This document shows, piece by piece, positions 34,001-48,043 of a stretch of DNA of 64,000 bases. How positions within the stretch are numbered: position 1 is the stretch's first letter; each line of letters begins with the position of its first letter. Source of the stretch: Allacma fusca (taxonomy: Eukaryota > Arthropoda > Collembola > Symphypleona > Sminthuridae). The DNA lies in NCBI GenBank assembly GCA_947179485.1, contig OX359247.1, positions 44,241,131 to 44,305,130 on the forward strand. Direction: 5' to 3'. The notes below the pieces were generated by a model, which saw only the letters and a program-made list of their open reading frames with translations, did not search any database and was not told where the DNA came from. Both the position numbers and the translations under genes were made by a program.

Positions 34001-35379
34001 ATCGATTACCATCTTGTAATACCTTGGGAAAGGTATGCAAGGAGAAAGCAGAGAGATGCTCCTCTTATCCGAGGCAAAAAGAGACGCGGGAGAAAGAGAG
34101 GGAGAGGGAGAGAGAGAGAGAGAGAGAGATAGACAGAGACCTGGAGAAAACTCTCTCCCTCATGCATGTCTCATATACGGCCCCGTAATTGGATGCGTGA
34201 CACAAAATCATTATTATTACTGCATATTGCCAGAGAGAATAAAATTACTCTGGAATCAGCAGAAAATCCTCGATACACATTTACATACAAGAACATAATT
34301 CGGATTATTTCATGGTTTACTATATGTACATACATAGATATGTATCTATAGGTAGTCATATACATATATGTTGGATTACACTGGAACAGCCAACTCTGGA
34401 AAGAGTACTGTGCATATTCTTCCAGGGTAAAAAAAAAATCAAGATAAAGTATAGATATATCTATAGATATATAAGTAAGAAATCCCGTGGGAAAGTCTCC
34501 AAGGGAATTAAGCCTCAAGTCAGTGTGCCTACTTATTTTATAATTCAAAGGAGTTTAATTCCCAACAATCCCATGCTCCCATATGTAGATCAGGGCGTGC
34601 ATACATGAAAAGAAATTTTTATAAACACATTTTAAAGAGCTCTTCCTCATCTTTCCTCTCCAAGACATTATTGGGGCTGGGCCGAAGAGGCTCCATAAAA
34701 TATTCAGTGCTTCCCCCCGACCTAAATTACGCTCTAGAACTAGTGTGGCCTCAGAGCTTTCGTATGTATAGTAGGAAGTGCCAAAGCTAAAACTATGCTT
34801 GTGATTTATATTTCTACAAGCAATATCTATGTATGTATACTTGTAACCATAGGCTCAGACAGCGTATATGTTATCCAATGCATTATGCAGTCTCGGATAT
34901 TTTGACAAAATAAGAGCTTAGAATCAACAGCCTGTCATACATTCCCCAAGTCTTTGTCACTTCCCAAGCAGTATCTACAGATAGAACACAATTATCCAAA
35001 ATGATTTTAAAATGACTCCTCTTAAAATAGTTATCTCAAACTGATTTTCAGTGTACACAAGGACGGAGAAAAAATCAATTCCCCCATGAATTTTGCGAGC
35101 GTACAAGATTACCGTAGCCATTCGTACAAGAGAGCAGTTATTTTTGAAACAAAGCCTCACTATATTAATTTGTATTTTGCAAGTTCGAAGTTGAGTCCAA
35201 AAGATATGAAGTGCATCTGTAAGGGTGGATAAAATTCAAAGAAAGAGGGACAGAGAGAGAGAGAGACAGAGTGGTAGGGAAGGAAGTGATCAATTCCCCT
35301 CAAATAAAAGGTGACTTGGTTTATTCAGGTGACAGGAACATTACCGTATAAATCAATTAAATGATTGATCCTTCCCTGC

Positions 35380-35418
<39 letters not shown>

Positions 35419-38364
35419 ACCATCTCTCAGCAGGAAGGAATTGTGTTGGGAAAGTCTTGGGAATGACGGTTAAACACTGGAAGCCTTTCATGTCTCAGAA
35501 TTAATAATAATTGTGCTCGATGGCATTGTGGTGAGAACTCTCGTGCAAGGTTTCCATTTTCTCGGTTCAAATTTCTATCTAAGTAGCGCACTCTCCTTCC
35601 CTCTTCAAACAAACCTCCAAGACTCCCCTACCTTGTTACAAAGTATCTACATATACTTCTATACTGTATAAAACTAAATACACAAAGACACAGACACAAT
35701 CATATATAAACACACACCTCAGCGAGGTACTCCACCAAAGGTAAACAGTTTACCAAGTATTATTTATGAAAAGGGAATTTTGATACTGGAATTATGCCGG
35801 CCTCGTATCAAATGCAATAGCTAGCCCTAAGCCCCCAGTCATCACAATACGAAACTCCATGAGTAAGGAGACAGGCATTCTAATTTCAATTTACCATATT
35901 TTTTAGCCCCCCCCCCCTGGTAAAGGGGAGATAAAAGGGAAGACAATCATATCCCAGGGATCTCTCGCTCTCCAGTTCCCTCTCCCTCTCCCAAACTCAC
36001 TCCAATTCATTCTTATTACTACAACGGGGTCCAGAGTCTCTCCTAAGGAGCTTATTTCCCGAGACTGTGCCAACATAGTCCTCATAATGAGCATATTCAC
36101 AATGAGTCTTCATAAAAACTTTCGAAAGAGCTTCAAGGAGCGCTACAGTCATGTCTGGGCTCCAGACATATTTCCTTCCTACACCCAACTCTCCAACTCT
36201 CAAATATGTTCCTCCCTTACACCACAATTAACATGAGCCCCATCCCGCTCTTCATACATCATCCGCCAAAAATCTAATTTAGTGTACCAAAAGCAGAAAT
36301 CTACAAGTAGCTCGGAGAGAGTGGAGGAAAAAGCATGTGATCTCTCACTATGACTCCTGTCCTCCCCAACTTTCTCCATATACCCAAGTATCAGAGACAA
36401 TTTCATACAGACAGTCCTACCTTTTCTCCCTGTCATCCTCAATCCCCATAATATATAGAATCTTCCTCAATTTGGACGACTGTCAAAGTCGCCCTCGATT
36501 TCCTACTCCTCCGGAGGCATTCCAAGAGCCATGCTTTAATCAAAGAGTTCTTTACTACCCCTCTTAATAAAAATATGTGCCATGTCTTCATCCCACCGTG
36601 TAGCTATAGATAGATGTACATTTACGTACATACATAAATGCCTTACATTCTGCAGTCATTCATAATTAATGTGAGTCAGAAAAACACACCTCCAGTTGCC
36701 AAAAACGATCCCTTCCCTTACGCCCTAATAGCTTTCATGGCACTAGTACTGGGGGGGGACAGAGTCTGGAAGGAACTCCAGAGACAGGAGTAATTACATG
36801 GACAGAGTCTTATATTTCTCTCATTCTCTAATTACTAACTAAGCTCCTGGTGATTATTTTATGAGAGTCAGGAGTCAGTTGAGAAATCGGTAGAGGAATC
36901 TTACTCCTACGGAACTCTAGCGCACCTTCGCACATAGATATAATAAAATAACTATAGATACACATAGAATTATATAACCCTTGAAGATCCCCCAAACTAC
37001 TAAACTTCCTCATCTTGTTGTCAACCAGTGTAAGTTCTGACAGGGCCTTGCTTTCCCCTCCCTGACAATAGAGTTTCGCAATTAACAGTGTAGTTAATTA
37101 CACGTAAGTAGCAACATGTGTCATGAGCATTGACAAACCCCTGTAATTAAGTTCATTGTAATTTCTCCATGTAAATATGTAGATAATTACAGTTATTAGA
37201 AATATTTATAGTATGTAGGGATTCATAACTGTGAGATTGTCATTGCAATAATAAACTTCCGGACCAGTAGTATAGCCATCCTCAAATCTGATGCAGAATG
37301 AGTCAGTCGCCTGGGAAAGTCACTGTTACTAATGTAATTACCTAAAGCTACGCTAACAATAGGAACATCACTGACTACCGGCGCCATGCAAAAGGGATGG
37401 GAAAGCCGGTCCCTGTCAAGGATTCCTATTAGTTAGTGCAGGGCAGAGATGGATAGATGCATGAGTAAATACAATACAAGCGGGACTCCAGGCGTCAGTT
37501 ATCTATGTATGTATGGGTACTTCAGTATCTACTCGGGGGAGGAAAAAAAGAAGAAGAAACAGACTATATATCTACTCCTCAAAGAAATTCTCCATTGAAA
37601 GCTCCCTGCCTTGTCAACAATGATAAACAAGAGAGTTACAAGGGAGGAAATCCCACATATGCCTGTCCTTTCAGACGGCATCCATCAGGGAAACTAGTGT
37701 CACACGGAAGCAACACATTTCAACAACAGACAAAAGACCTGCAGAGGGAGATTGAAAAAGGGGACCCACAATCCAAAAAGAGAGAATGACAGGGCTGAAC
37801 TCCGGGAGGGCTTAAATAGGTATAGATATTTATTACTTGGAAAAATGGTTCCTGACTACAAGCAAATTCCATCCAATGTATGTAGATAGAACCTCCCAAC
37901 CCTTGAAAGCATATCTACAGTATAGGGATAATTCTACTTACAAGTGGAATTATTATTACAAATCCCAAATACACACCCTGACTCCTGTAACGCTGAGTAT
38001 GCAATTTTATGTAAGCAAGACACTATCTCAGTCAGTATAGGAGACATTTCCAACCATAGCTGATCTCATACCTGTACGTTTCTCCTATTAACTGGGTATT
38101 ATCCCTGTACAAGGGAATTTGTCTCTGTGCATAATGGAAGTACTATAGGTATCTATAGATATGCACAGGACGGATATCTATATGTAGAACGTATTTGTAT
38201 CCTGTAACTAAAGTTAAAACCGCATTGCTCACCCGTCCTGTAACTCCAGAGTACATGCGGGTTTAACCCCATTCTGCGAAAATGTCCCTCAACTTCCGTC
38301 CATTTTCTTTGAAGATCAAACTACTTGAAGAGACAGAGAAAGAGAGGGGAGAGAGAGAGGGAGG

Positions 38365-38422
<58 letters not shown>

Positions 38423-41400
38423 GCGAGAGACAATCCATAGACAAACCATTTCTCCTCTGGATATTGACTTTCTCCTTAACGTCATTACTATATAAACCTC
38501 CCAAAAATTTAACTTAACTACGTAAGTCCCTATATCTAGCCACGTACAAGCATCCCTGCTATATCTAAATGTACGGGAGTGAATTTGATATAAAAATACA
38601 AGCAGTTACAGTAAATACACTGCACAAGTAAATTCCCAGAAAAAATACTAAACTCTATGGAGGAACACTATGTAAATATATTTATGGATCTATAGATATA
38701 GATCCAAGTATGGATACAAACAGTCTGGCAATACTACCCTGTAAATTTCAATTTATCACCATCCCTTTCGTTTGAACTGACAATGTATACTGCGTGTAGT
38801 AGATATCTACATATATGGGGACAGTACATGCATCAATTGTATACCTATATGCACGGTTGAAGTAAAATATCAATAATTTCTCTGTACTGTGGAAAGGTCC
38901 TTGAGAGCCCTGGCATGAGAGACTTGTGCTCATACTCAGTCATGGCTATACTTATTCTGTATCTATCTATAGATATGCATGTAATGTGCTTTGAAAAGAG
39001 AGGCAAAAAGCTGGACAAGGAACTACACCATGTCCACCTACGTTATCCTCTTCTCTTGTGTCCAATCTTCTCTCGCAACAAGCACTTCCCCTCAGTGAGA
39101 GTACCCTTCCTCGACAAAATCCTCTTCCACTCTCTCACATAGACAGAGGGACAGACAGCACACTCACACAAACACACACACACACTCACACATACACACA
39201 CACACACAATTGCACGCACCTACAAAAATGCATGCTACATAGTAGCCGAGCAGAGACAAAACCTTGTCATCCATTCATGGGTGAGAGGATGATGACCTCA
39301 TTTAAAGATCTCACAGGACCATTGCAGGACCTCAAATAAATATGACAGAAATAAAATGGAAGGGTTGGGAAATAAACTGGAATGTCCCTATCACAGGTGG
39401 TGAGGGAACTCCTGTAAATATTCCAAATGGGCAGGGATGCATGCATAGATACCAATCCGCATATGTTTAGTGTACCAATGTGTCCCCAGAGCTCATGCTA
39501 AAATATATGTACGTCCGCTGTAGACATCTGTATTATTTATATCTTCCGCCTCCTCTACTCTGTGACAGACAGACAAACAAACGGGAAAAAATTTACTACT
39601 GCTGATTTAGCATATGAAACCGAGCTCAACTTTAGGAACCATTTTAGTATGGACATCAAAGTGAAAGAGAGTAACTCAGGCTCACATAAAGGGCAATGTA
39701 GACAGACCGCTGAATTTTACTCCCTCACAATTTACAGGGATACAAATTTTTAGTAGATACCCAGCATCATCATACGCATATATATATATGGACACCAATG
39801 AACAGACGACACTCGTCCGTCGGAAATATTTATTTTATCCATTCCAAACCCTCAACTCACCAGCAAGTGCAAGTCCCTCATGAAAAATATTTCAAACTCT
39901 TGTAATGAAATAGAAATAAGCAGATTAAAAAATAGGATGAATACAGCATGAGGAAATCTTGTAATAATAATAATTACAGTTATGCATACGTATATATCTA
40001 GATACATACGTCTACTCACACAGAGTAAAACATACTGTAAAATATTCCCCTTCATTTGAATTCACTGATTGCTATTTAGTCTAACAAAAGCGGACACAAT
40101 CCTGTATCTACTTAAATTCAAGTTTGTATGCTTTTCCCTTGAAATTACATTTCGAAAGAAGCCCAGTATCTACAATGGAGGTGTATAATAAGATGAGTTG
40201 GAAAATCGTCCACAGCAGGAATACCAATGTGAATGCACATTTCCATGTGAGAAGAATTAAATAGGGAGAGAAAGTAGATATGTATATACGTTTGTGCATC
40301 TGTATGCATGAGATCTTCAGAAATGGTTAAAGGAGGAGAACATTGTGTCATAAAACTTGATATAAAAGACGCAGTCTCCCCATCTGTTGTGAATTCCTCC
40401 AGTTAATATAACCTCGCACTTTCCCCACTTCACTTTCTCTCCCGACCAGACCAGACCAGACCCATTCATTCACATGCAAGGGGAGGAAAAAAAAGCAGGG
40501 GATGAGCCTCAGGAGTAAGGAAGAGAAAATGAAGGGGAAAGTGCGATGAGAAATATAAATTGTCGAATTTCCACCTACCACTCCTCTCTATCCATGAATT
40601 AAATCACTCCCCCAAAAACCTCGAAAACATACAAAAAAAACCCCATGAATAGAGACTCAAGATTTAAACACTCCCAACAAATTAATCAAATCTCCCAGGA
40701 AGCCCATTCTTCTCACTCTTATCTACTACGAAGCCCTCCTCCTCAATACTACATAAATTTCTTTTCCTGGACTGTCCACACACTTCTCCTCCCGCTCCTA
40801 TTTAAAGAACCATTGTTTATCCTTTCTCCCACGAACCCATCCCTTCCTACGCAAAGTTCTAAAAATACCCTTCAAAAACTGAGTACCTCATTGTATCATC
40901 CACTATTTTTATGTACCTATTTCTTGTTCCCCACAAATGCCAAAGGAATAAATGCAATCCATTGCAACTGAGGGGTATTTTAAATTTCTTTAGAAATGCT
41001 CAAGAGTGAATATATATCTACACAATTGTATAAATATAAAAAAGTTCCAGGGCTGTAGTAAAACTCATATCCGATAGGATAGTATCTGTATACAAAATTT
41101 TCAAAAGCAAGGTAACAAAAAAAATGTCGATGGAAAATAATGTATAGTGGTAAAAATGGAGCTCCTTCCGTGCACAACCATAACATTTTCACATCCTGCT
41201 CGTCCTCGTCCAGCAGCCGCGTTGATGGATACCATTATTTCCCGCACTCCTATAAATCCATCTAAATTTCCCCTTTATGTACTTTGGCATTTGAGGACTG
41301 CACTTAGGACGTACTAACAATAAGGACCCTATAAGTACACCACATCTACTCCAAGGATGTGTAGAGAGTAAAAATCCTCAGAGGGGAAAAAAACGCATTC

Positions 41401-43984
41401 AAAAAGTGGAAAGGCCGTGGAGTAACCGAGAGAGAGAGAGAGAGAATGTAGACGGTGCAAAGGACAAGGTAAGAGGGAAAGGATTGAAAAAGCAAAGCTA
41501 TGGAGAAAATCAATACGAGAGAATGATGAGGAAGTCAGACTTTAAGGGAAAGAGAGAGAGAGAGAGTGAGAGAGAGAGAGAGAGAGCGAGGTAGACTTCC
41601 ACAGACAGAACTCCACACACACACACACACACAGCCGACTAAAAGCTTTCGTACCTCTCCGACAAATATTTTCTCATACCTGTACAAATACAATGTCTCT
41701 CCATTCCACTCTCAAGTACTTCCAAACTACCTGTTCTCCTCTCAGAAATGGAATGGAAAGATATACATAAATATACGTTGAAGTAAACGATGCTTTTCCT
41801 TTCCCAAGAAAAGGAAAAAAATCTTCAAATTTTAGCACCATTCAAATTTTTTTCAAGTTGTCAAAATATAATTTCCCTTCCTGTAATAATAATTCTCAAG
41901 TTTAAATAAATATGACATTTCCCTGAGTTCTCAACGGGATTGCTCCTCTTGAGAATTTCAAATCTAAAGTACTGAATAAAAGTAAATTTAATTAATTTTA
42001 AATCTATGTGTGTATGGAACTTCTCTCTACAGTATCTAATTTTGACGGGACTGGTTTTTAAATTTATTAGAACACATTGAAATTAATTTAAATACCACTA
42101 GAAAATTATAGTTCCATGATAAATGATGATGTCTAGAAGAAAAGCCCGTTTTGTGGGGTTTTCGTTAAAATCTGCCCATTACAGGCAGAGATTAAAAAGT
42201 AGAGTTCCTTAATTTAAAACAACGGCCTTTCTAACCATCTCACCCCCAGTCACTTCCACTTTGTATTTCAGACTCGTACGACTCGCGTGAACTCCTGCAA
42301 AAAGTTTACATATTCCATGTCCTACCAGCTTGAAAAATCGTTATTTTATATCTGTTCCTTATGCTAATAGCAATTCCTACAGAGCAGCAGTCACAGCAGC
42401 AGTTACCAGTTACACTCCACAGGCGGAACACATATGTCCGTAATTCTGAAACAATGATAACCGGCGGGAAGGAGAGAATACAGACGTGTGTTTATATACA
42501 TATCTACAAACGTATCTACATATGTACGTACATGGCTTTCACTATATAATTATAGGATACAAAAGACTCGTTCCATATAATAAAAAGACTGCAAAGATAC
42601 ATATAAGAACTCCCGCTCCCTCCAAAACAGCTCCAGCTAGTAAAACAATGTAATATTCAAAGTTCTCAAAACATAACAAGTCTGACAATAAACATTTATA
42701 AAAAGTAAATCTCTGTAGCACATGGACTCAGAGCGTGATTCAATCAACATATGCACATGTAAATATTAGAGATTTTAAAAAGCATCCATTTTGGAACTGA
42801 GTCTCCTCCTCACTCAATCCCATCCCATTCCTCCAAAACTTTTATTTCAAATGTTAATGAGCTCGGATTTTGCCCCTTGTGATTGGAAGATACATAGATA
42901 CATATGTAAGTTTCAATCAATTGAAATACTACAAGTTGCAAGAGTAGATTCTATTGAAGTAAGAAAAAAGATTCTATTAAAAAATGAGACAGTTTATATT
43001 GAAACTTCTACTGTAATATGTATATGAGGGTGCTGGGAGTACACTGTATAAAAGGTCCTCAAGAAGAAACTAATATAAACAGAATAGTGCCCAATGAATC
43101 TACATGTCTTTGAAGGGACTCGTAAAGAAAATCCCCTTTTGGCAGTTATGAGTGCCAAGACCGTCATCCCCAGTTGATACAGAGGAGGGAAGCTTTACTC
43201 CAACCTGACTCAAATGAGGACATGACTTGGGATCTCAAGACAAATTATCTGTCAAGAAAAGGCACCCGGCTGGAATAGATACTAAGGGAATGGAAAGGGC
43301 AGAGAGAAAAGTCTGGAAAATATATTATGAAGCACGGCTGCGTGCCCCATCAAACTGAATTTAGTGCCTTATGTATGTAATTACATATATAAGTGGATAT
43401 AATCATCCCTATATTTTTTTTCTTAATTATGCACACTCCCAGTAATTTTTTTTTATACTCTGCTGTTGCAATAATGAAAGTAAACAAAAAAAACTGATCA
43501 ATGCTTTTCCGCAACTTTCCCGAAAAACAGAGCTCCAAGGAGAAACCATTTAGTCTAATCAGGGAAGCTAATATGCATTAAATTTGAGCCGAGTTCTCAA
43601 AAACAGGGTTTAGTACACAGAGATGACAAAAGTTGGGGAAATCCAGGGGACAGAGTTCGTGCTAAACAGGCATAAAAAGCAGTCTCAAGAACCATTCTTG
43701 TCGTCCCCAATAACATACTGTACACTCAACATATGTGCAGTAAATGGTGGAAAAAAAAAGCTCAAGAGTTCTTACATCCGGATGATGAACAAAAAAAAAG
43801 AGTGGAAGGCAAAATGACAAAGGGTCTTCTTGGCTCACATTCTCCTTGAGTTTCTCAATCACTTGTGCAGAGGCAGGAGCTATCAAATAATGATCAGCCT
43901 GAATATCAATATTCCGTGCTTATCCGCACATATCAAAACAACTTTTGTAGAACTTGCATTTTCTACCCGGCGTTTCTCTTTACA

Positions 43985-44046
<62 letters not shown>

Positions 44047-45172
44047 CTCTTTCTCTGTCTCTTTCTCTGCCTACCTTTCCCATTGGAAAAACAAAAACTG
44101 AGGCCTGGTTCCTATACTATAGCCCATTGAAGAAAAAAGGGGAAAGAACACTTGAAATCACTCGAGAGATAAATCCCTCCTCCTTCTTCTTCAAGCTTTC
44201 GTTCCTTTTATACTTCTCAATTTTTTTTTATACTCCGCATTGTACGTATGCTCATTTGACATTGTCATGTAAACAACTGCTGCTATTTTCCTGATAAGCT
44301 TACCCCCCTATGTTAACAATAACAAATGACGTGCAATTACGTTTCCCTTCAACAAGCTTGTGCGCCTCGTGTATAGTTAACCCAAAGCTTTATTCATCTA
44401 CTATCAGCTCTATTTTTATTTTTCATGTCATACTCTTACAGCCTCTGACTCCTACTCCTGAAATTTATCAAATTAAACTAAATTTAATGAATTCACATTT
44501 ATATAATTTGTGCAATACAAATTATGCTACAGAAACTGACTGGTAATATTCACAAAATTCAAATATCTACAGTATTGCTAATCTACAAATCCACAAATAA
44601 TTATTACAGAGTCATTTCCCCATCCATCTCAGTTCAGTTCTGTTCTGTTCTAGGAAAGAGCCTATAAAACTAATAGCTTCACAAAGGATATAACAAAAGT
44701 AACGGGGAAAAAAAGGTTCCAGAGAGGAGATTTCAAGATAGACAGAGACAAACTCACCATGGGAGATAGAAAGAACAATTACTGTGTGGAGGGACTCCGT
44801 ACATGGAACACAGAGCAGAGAGAAAGGGACGAGTGAGAGAAATGAGTTTCTGCACAAATCTACAAATAATGGTTTTGTCTATGTGCTGTAAATCTTCAGT
44901 AGAAACTCATGTCATTCTCATCAATGCCAAGTTCCTCACTTGTCCAAGGAGCGGCTCAATCGATAATGTTCGTAAAGCCTCATTCCCTCCTAGACAGGAA
45001 CTTAGCTTCATCATTTCCTTCCACTTTCACTCACTTTCTCCCATTCACTTTCCCCCCAAAATCTCCTAACAAGTCACGAGGGTGTAGGTCCCACTCTGTA
45101 ATGACCATCCCTAATGCCTGAAAACGTGGTAATGGCTTATTAATAAGCACTGAGGTATTACTTTTCCAGAGC

Positions 45173-45243
<71 letters not shown>

Positions 45244-46479
45244 CATGTTGGGGCTCCCCAAGGCTACACAATTATATTAACTTATCCCAGCCGGATGTAA
45301 AGGCTTACACATGAAGAGCATGGACCTGGATATCCGAGCATACATACATAGTTGTTTAATAATCATTTCAAGGAGAAAGCTGGGAAAAGGAAAAGTTTCC
45401 CAGGAAAAATGTTCGGATGCAATATACACACTTGTGTTAATAACTACTACAGCTGGGATGATGCACTTGCGAAAGTAAAGTAAATTAAAGGGAGGGAGAC
45501 AGGAGCTTTCCCTACAGACACATTCTATGTACATATGGAGATAGGCCCTGACACATTAAATGGAGAAAGTGCAAGAATGTGGAGCATTTCGACTCTGCTT
45601 TATGTAAGAAAATTACAGCTGACAACTTCACAGCAACAGAATAGAGAATTCTAAATCTACATTAACTTTTCACATTAGCTTCCATTTATGGGTCGAATGT
45701 GATAAAGAGGAAGACGGGGGTAGACCCAGTGAATCACAGACACACTCACAGATACAGACAGAGATAGAGAGAGAGAGAGAGAGGGAGGGGGAGAGAGTAA
45801 GAGTGAGTTAAAGTGAGAGAGAGAGGAGGTATGCGAAAGAAAATACGAGCATATAAATTCCGAGACGGACAAGGATGAGCTCAAGTAAAGGATAGTCAGT
45901 CGGCCAAAGCAAACCCATATTTTCACCCATTACTTTCAAACCACCCGGCACAACTCACTCTTCTTCCTCACCACTTTATGAAATCAGGTTGACTTGAAAG
46001 CCATTCCATTACAAGGGCTATCTGTAGTGGTCAGCCCACACTCGTATGTAATTACATTTTCAAACATACATAAATTGGATTTTCGTTCCTCATTGATTTT
46101 TTATACATATGTACATAAATATACAGCTCCCATTAACTACTCATCCAATAATAAACCCTTCAGTCAAGGACTGTATAATCTCGGAGCAAATTTTACAAAA
46201 TTCCCAGTTTCAAAATTACGTTCAGCCAAAAACAATCCCAGCATTCATTTCCACACCTGCTGGTACTTAGATCTCAAGGCTATAGGCACTGAAATAATCC
46301 TCTGAGAAAATGAGCATCAAGTTCTGGATTTGGGATTTGGGTGAGTTAAATCCAGAATGTCTTCAAAAGGAGAGCTTGTTCAACTAAGCGGGGTTGATTA
46401 CTAACACAAATAATTTACACTTGAGATAACAATTACCCAGGCCGTATGTATCTACATGAAAGTTTCTGAGCTGATAGTA

Positions 46480-46523
<44 letters not shown>

Positions 46524-48008
46524 GAACTAACTCAAGTGAGAAAGTCATAGCCGTATGATTCTTGACTCATCCCTCTTCCTTCGGACCTACACACTAACAA
46601 CGAGCAGTTCCCTGGCAATTACGCCAGTAATTAATTACTGAAATACACTTAAAAAAATAAGTGCTACATATACATACAAATATGTGCAAGCACGTCCAGA
46701 TTAGAGCCAACTCTGGAGGAAAGACGTCCCCATTAAATTGCCAATTTAGGACCAACTGCATCCCTGTTACCTCCAATGCCTCTAAATAGCATCACTTCGC
46801 TCTAACATCAAACTCCAAGCTCCATACACTTTCGTAATTATTTGAAATATCAGTACAACCTTGGAAGTGCTTATAACATTCTTAACGGCAGGTAGACATA
46901 AGTGCTACAACGTATTCCAAATGGACATGAACGTCTATCTACACATTTGGCATTTAAAAGCCTCCCCAGAAGCTTCCTCAGAAAATTAATTAAAAATAGA
47001 AAACAGACACATTTAAATTTTGCTTATAACAGGAATTCACAAACGTTCACATAACACTCTCCTGACACTAAACAAGAACCACACTGAAGGAATTTCATAC
47101 AACCATTGCTGGAAAATAAATAATTATCTGTACATACTTTGAGTAAAGACGGTCCCAGTAGCACAGGCATTTCAAGGGGATCAAAATCCCCGTCAAGCTT
47201 AAAGTGGCAGGACGGAAATGACCCTGTGATTAATTACCTTCCAACTGCCCTACTTCCTCCAGCTATGACCTATTACTTCAGATCCAAGTTCTCTCCTGAC
47301 ACTCCGTCAGCACTCAAACTATAACCTACATATGTACGAAGAGTTCCTCACGAGTGTCATGACGAGCCAGAAGGCTTCCTAAAGTAATAGTACGGAACGC
47401 GCCCCCGGAAATCTAACCACGGTCCCAATGGAGTTCTTAAACTATTTAGTTTTTAAATTCACCCCAAGCCAGTATAGTGTCCCTATACTTTTGTATATAA
47501 TGCCCATGGCTGCTCCGGCATCTCAAGCCAGTTAATATCTACAAACGTGTTCAATCTATCCCTCCCCCATAATAAAGAATACAAATGAATAAGATTATGA
47601 GTTCCACAAAGGGGGCTACAAGATGTTTTGCATACAAGTCGCTACGTATAGATACAAACGACACAATTTTGAAGACACAATTTTTAACGTTGCTCAAGTA
47701 CCATCATATGAAACGTAGTAAAAGACATTTAGTGTCTCCATTTAGTCCTCCCAACAAGAGCTATTTCCAAGATAACGACGCTAATACAACATTTTCCCTA
47801 TCCTTTAATCTTTTTACTGGAGGATGTCTATATCTACGTATATATGTACATACATGGGTAGTTACTATAAAATGACACGACGGAAAAACAACTCCCAATT
47901 TCCTCCCTGTTTGTAGAAAAGAAATGTTGAAAAAGCACACCCAGCGGTGGCCACTCTTGATGTAGTTTTTAACACCGTGACAATGCACGAGAAAAACGTG
48001 TCTGAAGC

Positions 48009-48043
<35 letters not shown>

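Noticed and set aside
43830..44294. 154-codon plus-strand frame with a long Leu/Ser run
   Set aside because: The Leu-Ser run is simply the (CT)n microsatellite read as codons.
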